NCBI GenBank assembly: GCA_963794745.1
Contig: CAWCEZ010000007.1
Coordinates: 310,001 to 374,000, forward strand
Source: Fen-671 sp963794745
GTDB taxonomy: Bacteria; Actinomycetota; Acidimicrobiia; Acidimicrobiales; Palsa-688
Length of the DNA stretch: 64,000 nt
Reading direction: 5' to 3'
Part shown: positions 10,026 to 18,847 of the stretch, in pieces
Position numbering within the stretch: position 1 is the first letter of the stretch
Layout of the letters: every line of letters begins with the position of its first letter
The notes under the pieces: model-generated
Databases searched by the model: none
Told to the model about the DNA's origin: nothing
The model's input: the letters and a program-made list of their open reading frames with translations, nothing else
Position numbers and translations under genes: made by a program

Positions 10026-10874
10026 CTAACCCTGCCTTTTCAGCCGGCCCGTCTTTTTGGCCCAGCGTTCGGCCGCCGCGAACACCAGGAGCGAAGCCGG
10101 GACGAGCACCACTCCGAAAATGGCGAGGATCGCGAGAGTGCCAGCTTGGTTGCCCACGCTGCTCCCGTTCAACAGGGCATTGCGGATCCCCCGCAGCAGG
10201 TACGTCGCCGGCGACACGTGGGATGCCACCTGCAGCCACCCGGGCAGCACGGACACGCTGTAGTAGACGCCCGAGACGAGCAGGACGAGGGCCTGAACCA
10301 TGAACGACATCTGCTCGCCGCGCTCGGGGTAGAGAAGCGGCAGGATGCTGGCCAGGATCCCGAGGCCGACCAGGCTGATGCTCCCGACGGCCACGATGGC
10401 CGCCGCGGTCGCCCAATTCGCGTTCCCGAGGTCCACGTTGAAAAACGGCAGAGCGCAGGCCATTATTAGGCTGGTCCGGATAAACGCGTGCAGGATGCCG
10501 AAGGCGGACATGCCGACCAGGTGCACCACACGCGGGACGGGTGCCATCAAGGTGTGCTCTATGGTCCCCTCCCAGCGCTCCCACATGACCGTGAGGCTCA
10601 TGTCGTCGAGAACGGCCGACATGTAGGCCCAAACGAGGGTGCCGATCAGGAGGAACATCGTCAGGCGCGACAGCTGCCCCTTGCTCACGCTGCCGCTGAC
10701 GCTCGCTTCGTTAGCAATGAAAGTAATTGCGAGCGTGTTGACCACGCCGTACAGGAGCCATACGACCTCCCACGCCCAGTAGCGCTTCCATAGGTTGGTC
10801 TGGCGCTCGAAGAACGCCCAGCCGAGGCCGACCCTGCTCGGAGGCCTCGGCCGCAGTACATCGATGGTCGCCAT
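10026..10874 (-). CDS. ABC-2 type transporter permease
   Basis: This is an inner-membrane permease of an ABC exporter, about 282 residues with six predicted membrane segments (for example LTMFLLIGTLVWAYMSAVL and AAAIVAVGSISLVGLGILAS) and the ABC-2 late loop SHVSPATYLLRGIRNALL. The ATG at 10874 is preceded by GGAGGT lying inside the end of the ATPase gene, 2 bases after that gene's stop, so the two are coupled. It pairs with the adjacent ATPase; the substrate could be a drug, lipid or polymer and is not determined by sequence. Confidence 0.9.
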   Translation of the reverse strand: MATIDVLRPRPPSRVGLGWAFFERQTNLWKRYWAWEVVWLLYGVVNTLAITFIANEASVSGSVSKGQLSRLTMFLLIGTLVWAYMSAVLDDMSLTVMWERWEGTIEHTLMAPVPRVVHLVGMSAFGILHAFIRTSLIMACALPFFNVDLGNANWATAAAIVAVGSISLVGLGILASILPLLYPERGEQMSFMVQALVLLVSGVYYSVSVLPGWLQVASHVSPATYLLRGIRNALLNGSSVGNQAGTLAILAIFGVVLVPASLLVFAAAERWAKKTGRLKRQG

Positions 10875-10876
10875 CG

Positions 10877-11812
10877 CTATGCACCTCCTTCTGCTTGCTG
10901 GTCTTCGTTTTCGTCCTCTTCGATGCTGCGACCGGTGAGCTCGATGAAGACATCCTCCATGTCCACGTCGTCGAGCGGGCGCCCCGCGGCCACCTGTTTG
11001 CGGAGCTCGAGCGGCGTCCCCTCGGCGACGAGCCTCCCGCCCGAAAGAAAGCCGATCCGGTCGCAAAGCTGCTCCGCCTCGTCCATGTCGTGGGTCGTGA
11101 GCAGGATCGTCACCTGGGACTCCCGGCGCACTTCGGCGACGAAGGATTGGACCTCCCGCTTGCTGCGAGGGTCGAGGCCGGTCGTCGGCTCGTCAAGCAG
11201 CATGAGGCGCGGGCTGCTGAGGAACGCCCGTGCAACCGCCACTTTTTGCTGTTGCCCACGCGACAGGTGCAGCATCGGCTCGCGGGCGTGCTCCTCGTTG
11301 AGGCCGAGGCGGGAAAGTATCTCGGCGCTGCGGCGGCGCACCTCGGGACCGCTCATGCCGTAAGCACGCCCGAAAAACAGCAGGTTCTCCATGGCCGACA
11401 TGGGCCGGAAGAACGACGGGTCGGCGGAAACCCGGTTGAGCAACGGGCGCACCTTCGAAGGTTCTTTGACGACATCGTGGCCAAAGGCGCGCACCGTACC
11501 ACCGTCGGGCAGCAGCAGGGTGGAAAGGATGCGGATGAGCGTGGACTTGCCCGACCCGTTGGCGCCCAGGATCCCGTAGATCTCGCCCGTCTGGACGGTG
11601 AAGCTGACATTGTCGAGTGCCGCCCTGGGCGGTTTTTTCGCCTTCTTGCGCCGCGTCAGAGAAGCCAGCCGCTTGTGGCGGAAGGTCTTGGTCACGTTGG
11701 TCACTTCGAGCGGGACGGGCCGACGGCGCAGCGGCTCGTCCTGCGGCGCTGCCAAGTCAGCCGGGACTGCCTCGTCCTCCGGCGCAAATCGCCGGGCTTC
11801 AGGGATGTTCAT
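10877..11812 (-). CDS. ABC transporter ATP-binding protein
   Basis: This is the ATPase subunit of an ABC-2 exporter, about 311 residues. It has Walker A (GANGSGKST), signature (LSRGQQQKVAVARA), Walker B with the catalytic Glu (LMLLDEPTTGLD) and the switch His (LLTTHDMDEA). A basic insert (LTRRKKAKKPPR) precedes the Walker A strand. The acidic tail (EEDENEDQQAEGGA) is typical of drug-resistance ATPases only in position, not sequence. GAGGAG lies upstream of the ATG. It forms a two-gene operon with the permease downstream. Confidence 0.93.
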   Translation of the reverse strand: MNIPEARRFAPEDEAVPADLAAPQDEPLRRRPVPLEVTNVTKTFRHKRLASLTRRKKAKKPPRAALDNVSFTVQTGEIYGILGANGSGKSTLIRILSTLLLPDGGTVRAFGHDVVKEPSKVRPLLNRVSADPSFFRPMSAMENLLFFGRAYGMSGPEVRRRSAEILSRLGLNEEHAREPMLHLSRGQQQKVAVARAFLSSPRLMLLDEPTTGLDPRSKREVQSFVAEVRRESQVTILLTTHDMDEAEQLCDRIGFLSGGRLVAEGTPLELRKQVAAGRPLDDVDMEDVFIELTGRSIEEDENEDQQAEGGA

Positions 11813-11981
11813 TTTGTTCGTCGTCTCCTCGCGCTAAAGCCAATCGGGTGTTGTGGCTCGTTGCTGCTCCCTGGCGGCGCTCGCCGGCGCCCAGGTACTC
11901 AGAGGAAGACGATGGTACGCACGGCACGGGATCCTAACGACCCGGCCGGCTCAGTCCAAGTGATTTTCGCAGCGCGGCAAT

Positions 11982-13402
11982 TTACAGGCCGTAGGCCTCG
12001 AGGAGCCGCAGCCAGATCTCGCTGATCGTGGGGTATGAGGGGACCGCATGCCAGAGACGCTCGAGGGGGACTTCGCCCACTATGGCGATCGTCGCGGCCT
12101 GCACCAGCTCGCCGGCTTCGGGCCGACAAAAGTGGCGCCGACGACGACATGGCGGTCCTCGTCGACGACCAAGCGGGCTTGCCCGTTGTAATTGTCGGCG
12201 TACAAATGGGCGCCGGAAACATCGCCCATCTTGTAGTCGACGGCCCGGATGTTGAGGCCGGTGGCCTTGGCCTGGGCTTCGGTCAGGCCCACGCTGCCCA
12301 CCTCGGGGTCGGTGAAGATGACCGATGGGACCACCCGGTGGTCAGCGGTGGCACTGTACTTGCCCCAGGGAGCCGGGTCGAAGTGGCCCTTGACGCGAGC
12401 GGCGATCCCGTCGCCGCAAATCCGGCCCTGGTACTTGCCCTGGTGGGTCAGCAGCACGCGGTGGTTGACATCGCCGCAGGCGTAGAGCCAGCCGCCGGCG
12501 ACACCTTGGACCGACATCGAGTCGTCCACGTCCAGCCAACTACCCGGCTCCAGCCCGACCGTACCCAGGCCAATGTCGTCGGTGCGGGGCCTGCGCCCGG
12601 CAGCCACGAGCATCTCGTCCACGACGAGCTCGCCGTCGTCGAGCGTGATCAGGACGGTGCCGCTGCTCGTGCGGTCCACGCCCCTGATGGCGGTCCCGGT
12701 CCGCACGTCGATGCCCGTCTCGGTCATCGAGGCAGCCACGATCTTTGCCGCGAACGGTTCGCTCGACGCCAGCAGTCGCTCGCCCACTTCGAACACCGTG
12801 ACATCGCTGCCCAGGCTGTCGAACGCCTGCGCCAGTTCGCAGCCGGCAACGCCGCCGCCCAGCACGGCAAGGCGCGGCGGCACCTCCTTGGTACTGGTGG
12901 CGTCCCTGGTTGTCCACGGCTTGGCCTCGGCTAAACCTGGCACGGGCGGGATGGCGGGTGCGGAACCGCAAGCGAGCACAACCGCATGAGCAGCCAGCAG
13001 GGTCACGGGGCCGTCACTCGTGACCACCACCACACGTCGTTCCCCGGCGAGCTTGCCGTGCCCGCGAACCAGCTCAATGTGGGCATCTCCGACCCACTTG
13101 ACTTGGCTGGCGTCATCCCAATTGCTTGTGAACCTGTCACGCCGGGCCAGCACAGCATCGACATCGAGGTCGCCCGTCACGGCTTCGCGGGCGCCGCCTA
13201 CGCGCTGCGCGGCCCGCAAAGCCGCCATGGGCCGCAGGAGCGCTTTGCTCGGCATGCACGCCCAATAGGAGCAGTCACCGCCCACGAGCTCCGATTCGAC
13301 GATTACCGCCGAAAGGCCGCCTTTTACTGCGCGGTCTGCGACATTTTCGCCCGTCGACCCGGCGCCTATGACAATGACGTCGTACTGAGCGCTTTCAGCC
13401 AT
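11982..13402 (-). CDS. FAD-dependent pyridine nucleotide-disulfide oxidoreductase (Lpd/MerA-like), one frameshift
   Basis: This is a flavoprotein disulfide reductase. It has an FAD site (VIGAGSTGEN), the redox-active pair Cys44/Cys49 in GGDCSYWACMPSKALLRP, a second dinucleotide site (VLGGGVAGCELA) and the C-terminal dimer domain. The frame breaks near 12126: GATFVGP is followed by EAGELVQAATIAIVGEVPLE in another frame, which runs through HAVPSYPTISEIW to a TAA at 11982. One missing base explains this. The full length of about 473 residues matches the family; without the repair the protein would end at 12080. It starts 8 bases inside the FIST gene, so it is coupled to it. The substrate is unknown; dihydrolipoamide, mercury or a low-molecular-weight disulfide are all possible. 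Confidence 0.85.
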
Positions 13403-14570
13403 GGCTCTCCCTACCTCGCCGGAAAATAGCGATAGAAGCGGTGAAACTGTGCAAGAAGTTCTTACCGCCGATCGGGCCTAGCTCACCCGCGCAAAAGCAA
13501 CCCGCCATCGGGACTTCCCCGAGGAACTTGGCCACAAGGCCCGCGTCGTGGTCAGGTGCCTGGAAAAGTTGCGACCCTCTCCCAACGCACGTGAACAGCA
13601 GCGCTGCTGCCGGGCTTTGCCCCGACAAAGAGGCCGCCTCACGCTCCAAGGCCCCGCGGAGGTCTTCGTCAGCGGACTCGGCGTCGCGCACGTGGAACTG
13701 GACGGTCTGGCCAACGTCTATGTCACCGCCGACGACGATGGCCCCGCTGTCGGGGTCCGCACCCATAACGCCGCGGATGAGGAAATCCCCATGGCGTTGC
13801 TCGCTTCGGTACTCGTCGATCACGACGCCCATGTGCAGGCCCCCGTCGGCGAGAAGCTGGTGGTCCCTCTCAGGAAGCTCGTCGACCAGTTCCTGGAGGC
13901 GCTGGTACGGAGGGCGCCCGCCCAGCTCGCGCATCACGTTGCCCTCGGCGCTTGTCACCGTGAAGGGGTCCCCTATCGGCCGGCACCCCTGCGACACGAG
14001 CAGGTCGACCTGGGCACCGGCAAACCTGGCTCCGACCGCGCCCTTGAGGAGGACCTGGTCGTCCAAGAACAGATGGCTCCGGCGTTGCTCGGCGCCCTCG
14101 CTCGCCATGCCCCCGATGACCTGCGTGCCGGGCACATTGGCATTGAGGTGCTCCAAAAGGTCGCCGGCAGGGAAGCTGAAGGGGTCGCAGATCAGCATGT
14201 GCAGGCCGCCGTCGCGCTCGAAGTGGTGCCCCGCGAACACACCTCCGCTCGAACCCTGCAGGTACTCCATCGAGAACGTCTCTACCGGCCCTGTCCCTTC
14301 GGCCAGCCACAAAGAAACTGCCGGATTCGTTTCGATCTCGCGTGCCCCGCCGATGACCGACTCGGCGATACAACCGACAAGGGGCATCTCGCCAGTCACG
14401 GCACGAACAGCCCCGAGCAGTTCTTTGGCACGGGTCACGTAATGAGGCGTTGCGAACAGGGCGCCGAAGGTCGGAGCCACGGTGCGCAGCGAGGCGAGAG
14501 CCTCCTCGGCGACGAGCGTGCCTGCTTGCGCCGGGCCCAGGTCAAGGACAAGAGCAGATGCCGCCTTCAT
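13395..14570 (-). CDS. FIST domain protein (FIST_N + FIST_C)
   Basis: This protein of 391 residues carries the paired FIST_N and FIST_C domains, a predicted small-ligand sensor module. Typical features are the N-terminal ATPHYVTRAKELL and LVGCIAESVIGGAREIE block, a central GGMASEGAEQRRSHLFLDD, and the C-terminal MAGCFCAGELGPIGGKNFLH. FIST proteins are usually fused or linked to signalling modules; this one stands alone with no output domain. The ATG overlaps the TGA of the DUF711 gene (TGATG) and its end overlaps the flavoprotein start by 8 bases. It may sense a ligand that is made or changed by its operon partners. Confidence 0.9.
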   Translation of the reverse strand: MKAASALVLDLGPAQAGTLVAEEALASLRTVAPTFGALFATPHYVTRAKELLGAVRAVTGEMPLVGCIAESVIGGAREIETNPAVSLWLAEGTGPVETFSMEYLQGSSGGVFAGHHFERDGGLHMLICDPFSFPAGDLLEHLNANVPGTQVIGGMASEGAEQRRSHLFLDDQVLLKGAVGARFAGAQVDLLVSQGCRPIGDPFTVTSAEGNVMRELGGRPPYQRLQELVDELPERDHQLLADGGLHMGVVIDEYRSEQRHGDFLIRGVMGADPDSGAIVVGGDIDVGQTVQFHVRDAESADEDLRGALEREAASLSGQSPAAALLFTCVGRGSQLFQAPDHDAGLVAKFLGEVPMAGCFCAGELGPIGGKNFLHSFTASIAIFRRGRESHG

Positions 14571-15730
14571 CAGCGGAGCGGCTTGATCAAGGTGTCGGTG
14601 AAGTACGGCGAGGAAAAACTCGTTCTTTCACCGGCAAGTTTTCCCGGCACCGGCAGGAGGCGGGCCGACAGCGGCTTAGCCAAGCGCACCGCGAGGGTGG
14701 CCATGTCGCAGATCACTTTCGTGACGTCCTCGACCGAACAGTCGCCTGGTAACGGCACGGTATCGAGACCGGTCCCGCAGATGGCCGAATAGGCCAGCAA
14801 CTGGTCGAGCCCGAGGCGGCCTTCCGCCCAGCGCCGGGCCAGCACCGCGTCCTCCATCACCGGCAGCATAAGGCCGCAGAACCCGCAGGTCGGCAAGCCG
14901 GTGCTCTTCAACGCGGCCGTGAGCGCTGCCACCAGCGCAAGGGTGCCCGGGCCTCCGAAGAGCCCATGGCCCGCAAGCTCCATCGCCGCCACAACGCTGT
15001 CGTCGACATTGGGTGCGGGGGACAAGTCGATACCGGCAAACTCCAAACCGAGCACGCCGGATTGCCGTTGTGCGAGCTCGACAACGGGGCCGCCGTGGCG
15101 CAACAGCGCCTCCCGGGCCCGCCCCGTGACCTCGCCGAGGTCGGCGCCTCCCTGAAGTGCCTCGGCTACGATCCCCGCTCCTTGGAGCCCGATGCTCAGG
15201 TTGTCAGGGCCTGCGTGGTAGGCAGCAGGGAAAAACGGGGCCCCCGGCTCGACACAGGCCAGCGCCGCAAAACTGAAGTTCCCAAAGCCTTCTTTGGTCT
15301 CCGCAGCCAAGCGCTTCATCACTTGGGCGGCCGCCCGGGCCGCCCCGACGTCCAAGCCACCATCTGCCGTGGCAACCATCACCGAGCCGTTCAGCCCCTC
15401 GTGCTTGGCGATCAGGTCGACCAAGGCTTTCATCTGCTCGGCGTTGGCGTTGGGCGGGGCCGGCCCCAGCGAACAGAAGGGCACCTCGGCGCCCTCCAGT
15501 GCTCCCTGCAGTTCCTCGCCGTAACTGGCAACGTCTTCGCAGGCCCATCCGGCCAGGTCCACCAGGACGGGGCGGGTCGACAGCCGGACGGTCTGAACCT
15601 CGTACCCGGCGTGCTCGAAGGCAGCCCTGCTTTGGCCGAGCCGCCCGGCCATCTTTTGGACCACCCCGACCGGGAGCGGGTGGCGCTCCGCCACCCCGAT
15701 GGTCAGCGCTCTGATCGGGGTCTTCGGCAC
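14570..15730 (-). CDS. DUF711 family protein
   Basis: This 386-residue protein matches the DUF711 (UPF0210-like) family along its length: an N-terminal IRALTIGVAE, the middle GFGNFSFAALACVEPGAPFF, Gly-rich VDDSVVAAMELAGHGLFG, and the conserved GLPTCGFCGLMLPVMED segment with two nearby cysteines. The biochemical role of the family is not established. Structures in the wider family resemble glycyl-radical-free relatives, but no activity should be assumed. It is the first gene of a coupled three-gene operon with the FIST protein and a flavoprotein disulfide reductase. Confidence 0.85.
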   Translation of the reverse strand: MPKTPIRALTIGVAERHPLPVGVVQKMAGRLGQSRAAFEHAGYEVQTVRLSTRPVLVDLAGWACEDVASYGEELQGALEGAEVPFCSLGPAPPNANAEQMKALVDLIAKHEGLNGSVMVATADGGLDVGAARAAAQVMKRLAAETKEGFGNFSFAALACVEPGAPFFPAAYHAGPDNLSIGLQGAGIVAEALQGGADLGEVTGRAREALLRHGGPVVELAQRQSGVLGLEFAGIDLSPAPNVDDSVVAAMELAGHGLFGGPGTLALVAALTAALKSTGLPTCGFCGLMLPVMEDAVLARRWAEGRLGLDQLLAYSAICGTGLDTVPLPGDCSVEDVTKVICDMATLAVRLAKPLSARLLPVPGKLAGERTSFSSPYFTDTLIKPLR

Positions 15731-15828
15731 CAGCCCAACACCCTATTGCCTGAGGCTGACCTACTCCGTGGGGAGCCCTCTCCGTACGGGGCGACCGGGG
15801 GTGGCCCACGCCAAGCAAGCCCCACAGT

Positions 15829-15888
15829 TACAGCCAGGCGATGTCGTCTACAGCCAGGCGATTTCGTCTACAGCCAGGCGATGTCGTC
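15829..15888. repeat. Three tandem copies of a 20-bp unit at the 3' end of the HxlR gene
   Basis: The unit TACAGCCAGGCGATGTCGTC is present at 15829-15848, 15849-15868 (one T for G change) and 15869-15888. Read on the minus strand each copy encodes DDIAWL followed by a stop. The innermost copy is the true C-terminus of the HxlR gene, so the outer two are duplicated gene ends. Confidence 0.95.
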
Positions 15889-16326
15889 GTCGGCCCGGTC
15901 CGTCACCCTTTCGCAGGTCGGGCAGAACCAGCGGGCCTCGAGCACGGTCCCACAGGAGCGGTGCCGGGGGCCCTCGACCTCACCTCCCGCTGCGCGTGCA
16001 CCCCAGCGGGCGAGCAGGCGGAGTGCCCCAGCCAGCTCGCGACCTTCGGCACTGACTCGGTACTCGTAGCGGGCAGGCCGCTCGGAGTACGGGACCGCCT
16101 CAACGAGGCCCTCGCGCTCGAGGCGGCGTAGCCGGGCCGACAAGATGTTGGATGCCAGGCCGGGGACCGCCGCTGTCAGCTCGTTGAAGCGTCGCGGGCC
16201 GTCGAGCAGGGCGTCGATGACGAGCAGCGTCCAGCGGTCGCCGACCCTGGACATCGCCCCGTCAAGTGCCGGGTTGCCCGGTGCCTGGTCGGACAGCTCG
16301 CTCACGTCCCCATCCTCGCGCTCCAA
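15868..16326 (-). CDS. HxlR-family transcriptional regulator
   Basis: This is a winged-helix repressor or activator of the HxlR family, about 150 residues. The core reads LDGAMSRVGDRWTLLVIDAL, then the recognition region FNELTAAVPGLASNILSARL and a wing PARYEYRVSAEG. A C-terminal CxxC-like pair (RSCGTVL then FCPTCERV) suggests a small metal ribbon. The start is unsure: TTG at 16326 or GTG about 16302 are possible. It is divergent from the HtrA-like genes, with heptamer repeats between them, so it may control them. The last six residues come from the tandem repeat. Confidence 0.88.
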   Translation of the reverse strand: MEREDGDVSELSDQAPGNPALDGAMSRVGDRWTLLVIDALLDGPRRFNELTAAVPGLASNILSARLRRLEREGLVEAVPYSERPARYEYRVSAEGRELAGALRLLARWGARAAGGEVEGPRHRSCGTVLEARWFCPTCERVTDRADDDIAWL

Positions 16327-16367
16327 AAGTCTTCGCCGGTACGGCTCGACCCTCTGTTAGGTTCTCA

Positions 16368-16388
16368 GTTGCAAGTTGCAAGTTACAG
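16368..16388. promoter_or_regulatory. Heptamer direct repeats between HxlR and HtrA genes, possible operator
   Basis: Three heptamers follow each other without gaps: GTTGCAA, GTTGCAA, GTTACAG. They lie between the divergent HxlR and protease genes, 20 bases before the protease start at 16409. TTGCAA is itself a palindrome. Binding by the HxlR protein is inferred from position only. Confidence 0.4.
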
Positions 16389-16408
16389 GCTTAGAAGGAG
16401 AAACAGGG

Positions 16409-17313
16409 ATGGCTACACCGTTGGGAGAGTTTTCGAAGGCCGCCGCTGATGTCGTCGCCGGTGCAGCTCCGGCCGTGGTGGGCGTTGGGCGGGCAGGCAG
16501 TGGGGTGGTGATCGGCGACGGGCTCGTAGTGACGAACGCCCATAACCTCCGGGGCGAGATAGCCGTCACGTTCGAAGGCGGGCGGGTGGCAACTGGCACG
16601 GTGGCCGGGGCCGACATTGAGGGTGACCTGGCCGTGCTTTCGGTCGACACCGCCGGCGCCCCGGCGCTGGCCTGGTCCGACGGCGAGGTCGCTATTGGCG
16701 AGGTTGTTATCGGGCTCTCGCGCCCTGGTGGAGGGAGCCTGCGAGCCGGCGTCGGCTTTGTGACCGGGCTCGGGCTCGCCTTCAGGGCCCCGAGGGCCGC
16801 ACGGTGAGCGGGGCGCTCGAGCACAGCGCTCCTCTTGCCCGCGGTTCTTCGGGAGGCCCGGTGGTCGACAGTGAGGGCCGGTTCGTGGGTGTCAATACGC
16901 ACCGCTCCGGCGAAGGGTTCTACCTAGCACTGCCGGCAGGTGCAGACTTCAAGGCACGAGTGGACGCCCTGGCACGCGGAGAATCGCCGCGTCGGGTGCG
17001 CCTCGGCGTAGCCCTGGCCCCGCCCAAGGTTGCCCGCAGGCTCCGCCACGCCGTGGGCCTGCCCCAGCGCGACGGCCTACTGGTGCATGCCGTTGAAGAG
17101 AACGGCCCAGCCGATCGTGCAGGGATCCGCCGAGGAGACCTCATCGTCTCCGTCGGCGGCCAGCCGGTCACCTCGGTCGAGGAGCTGGCTGCCGGTCTCA
17201 CAACCGCCGGCGACGCCGGCAACGTAGACCTAGTCGTAGTCCGTGGCGTCGATGAGCTATCGATCGCCGTGAACTTCGAGGAGACCGCCCCGTCAGGACA
17301 AGCGAGCGCCTGA
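16409..17313 (+). CDS. HtrA-like trypsin-type protease with PDZ domain, one frameshift
   Basis: This is an S1C-type protease without signal peptide or membrane anchor. The first segment runs 16409-16807 and holds His45 (VVTNAHNLRG) and Asp73 (EGDLAVLSVD). The second runs in another frame to 17313 and holds the nucleophile in LARGSSGGPVVD, then a PDZ domain (HAVEENGPADRAGIRRGDLI). The break is near 16785 in a run of G and C: one added G restores FRGPEGRTVSGALE. Start ATG 16409 has GAAGGAG upstream. The stop TGA overlaps the ATG of the second protease by one base. The rebuilt protein is about 300 residues, short for HtrA. Confidence 0.82.
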
Positions 17314-18428
17314 TGGCGGGCAAAGCGTGGGGCTCCGTTCATGCCGAACGGTCCAGCCCTGCGGCTGCTGAGGCGGGGGGCTCGGCCCTTGTCCCCCCGC
17401 CCAGCATTACCTCTTCCGACGCAACCTCCTTGGACGCGGCCTCGGCGTGCCTGGCCGCGCCGGCGCGTCGGCCAGCCGAGCTCGACGGGATGCTGCTTGA
17501 CAGCTATTCGCTAACGGTTTCGTCAGTAGCCGAGCAGCTACTGCCCTCGGTGGCCGCCCTCAGGGTCGAGGACCAGCTGCACCGCGCCAGCGGAGCTGGC
17601 TCGGCGGTGGTCATCTCGGCGGACGGGCTGCTGGTCACGTCCGCTCACGTGGTCCAGGGCTCCGCCCGTGGGACCGCAACGTTCACCACAGGCGACGAGG
17701 CCCCGTTCGAAGTCGTGGGGACCGACAGGCTGAGCGACTTGGCCGTGCTCCGGGTAACAGGCAGTGGCTACCGGCCGGCCCGCCTCGGCGACGCAAGCCG
17801 GCTGCGGGTCGGCCAACTGGTCGTTGCGATCGGCAACCCGCTCGGCTTCGAGGGGTCGGTGAGCGCGGGGGTCGTCAGTGCGCTCGGCCGCAGCCTCGTG
17901 GCGTCGGCCGGGCCGGGGGCGCGGCTGCTCGGAGACGTCATCCAGACCGACGCCGCCCTCCACCCAGGCAACTCCGGAGGTGCTCTTGCCAACAGCGCGG
18001 CAGAGGTAATCGGGATCAATACCGCGCTCGTCGGGCCGATGGTCGGCCAGGGCCTCGGCATGGCTGTGCCCGTAAACGAGACGACGCTGGCAGTCATTGC
18101 CACTCTCGCTGCCGGCCGCAACGTCAGGCGGGCCTACCTGGGCATCGGCGGCGGGCCACGCCTGCTCCCACAGCCAGTCGCAGCGGCCACGGGCTTCTCA
18201 CGGGGTGTGGAGGTTGTCTCGGTCGTCACATCGAGCCCAGCAGGCGCAGCCGGGATCAGGCCCCGCGACGTGATCGTCTCTTTGGACGGCAAGCGCATCG
18301 AAGACGTGCGTGAACTGCAGGCGATGCTCGCAGAGCGCTACATCGGCCGGGTGGTCGCGATCGAGTTCGTCCGGGACGGCCGCCTCGCGACGTGCCAAGC
18401 CACTTGCGTGGAATTGCCTTCCTCCTAG
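17313..18428 (+). CDS. HtrA-like serine protease with PDZ domain
   Basis: This is a DegP/HtrA-type protease of up to 371 residues. The catalytic triad is His112 (LVTSAHVVQG), Asp142 (LSDLAVLRV) and Ser221 (LHPGNSGGALAN). A C-terminal PDZ domain follows (SPAGAAGIRPRDVIVSLDG). The first about 60 residues are low in complexity and have no signal peptide or helix, so the product may be cytosolic; an in-frame ATG at residue 60 directly before LLDSYSLTVSSVAEQLLPSV is an alternative start. It is coupled to the preceding protease by a TGATG overlap. The two differ enough to be old duplicates. Confidence 0.88.
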   Translation: MAGKAWGSVHAERSSPAAAEAGGSALVPPPSITSSDATSLDAASACLAAPARRPAELDGMLLDSYSLTVSSVAEQLLPSVAALRVEDQLHRASGAGSAVVISADGLLVTSAHVVQGSARGTATFTTGDEAPFEVVGTDRLSDLAVLRVTGSGYRPARLGDASRLRVGQLVVAIGNPLGFEGSVSAGVVSALGRSLVASAGPGARLLGDVIQTDAALHPGNSGGALANSAAEVIGINTALVGPMVGQGLGMAVPVNETTLAVIATLAAGRNVRRAYLGIGGGPRLLPQPVAAATGFSRGVEVVSVVTSSPAGAAGIRPRDVIVSLDGKRIEDVRELQAMLAERYIGRVVAIEFVRDGRLATCQATCVELPSS

Positions 18429-18443
18429 ACAACGCCGAAAATA

Positions 18444-18465
18444 CTCTGCTCCCAGAGCTGTTTTT
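18444..18465 (+). terminator. Short hairpin plus T-run after HtrA-like gene
   Basis: CTCTG (18444-18448), loop CTCC, CAGAG (18453-18457), followed within 3 bases by five Ts. It sits 16 bases after the protease stop. The stem is only five pairs, so it is a weak candidate terminator. Confidence 0.4.
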
Positions 18466-18470
18466 GAGGC

Positions 18471-18800
18471 TTAGCCAGTAGGGGTGACGCCGAAGGGGAC
18501 AGCGTTTCCTTGGGCCGTGATGAGGCGGTAACCGAGGTTGGCATCAGCGACCATGCCCACGATGTGCGCGCCACGCACAGCCCCGAGCGAACCGAAGAAC
18601 TTGGCGTCACCGAAGCTGAACACGCCACCGTCGGCAGCCACCAACCAGTAGCCCTTCCCGTCGGGGGTGGAAGCGATACCGACGATGTGCTTGTTGGGGT
18701 CGGCTGGGCCGAGGCACTGCCTTACCAAGCAATCAGGCTCTTTGACGCTAAAGAGCGCCACGGAATGTGCCGAAACGGACAAAGAGGTCGATTTGGGCAT
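18471..18800 (-). pseudogene. Remnant of a secreted DGG-FSFGDA repeat protein
   Basis: Only the last part of this frame looks like real protein: GIASTPDGKGYWLVAADGGV and FSFGDAKFFGSLGAV, then a divergent repeat GMVADANLGYRLITAQGNAV. These match the repeats of the two full secreted proteins at 26285 and 59634. There is no signal peptide, Ig-like domain or enough repeats for a propeller, so it is most likely the surviving 3' end of a third family member. The N-terminal about 35 residues are not family-like. It is convergent with the HtrA gene. Confidence 0.6.
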
Positions 18801-18847
18801 TTCGGGCTCTGCAGCGCCCCAGGTGCCCTAACGTCGAGGGGAGGACC

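Noticed and set aside
10895..12025. Long plus-strand open frame of 376 codons
   Set aside because: It lies opposite the ABC ATPase with its clear Walker motifs; high-GC antisense shadow.
12035..12934. Plus-strand open frame of 299 codons
   Set aside because: Shadow of the flavoprotein gene on the minus strand; no family features.
13548..14792. Plus-strand open frame of 414 codons opposite the FIST gene
   Set aside because: FIST_N and FIST_C motifs are on the minus strand; the plus frame has shadow composition.
14966..16069. Plus-strand open frame of 367 codons
   Set aside because: It spans the DUF711 gene and the tandem repeats on the other strand; no recognisable protein.
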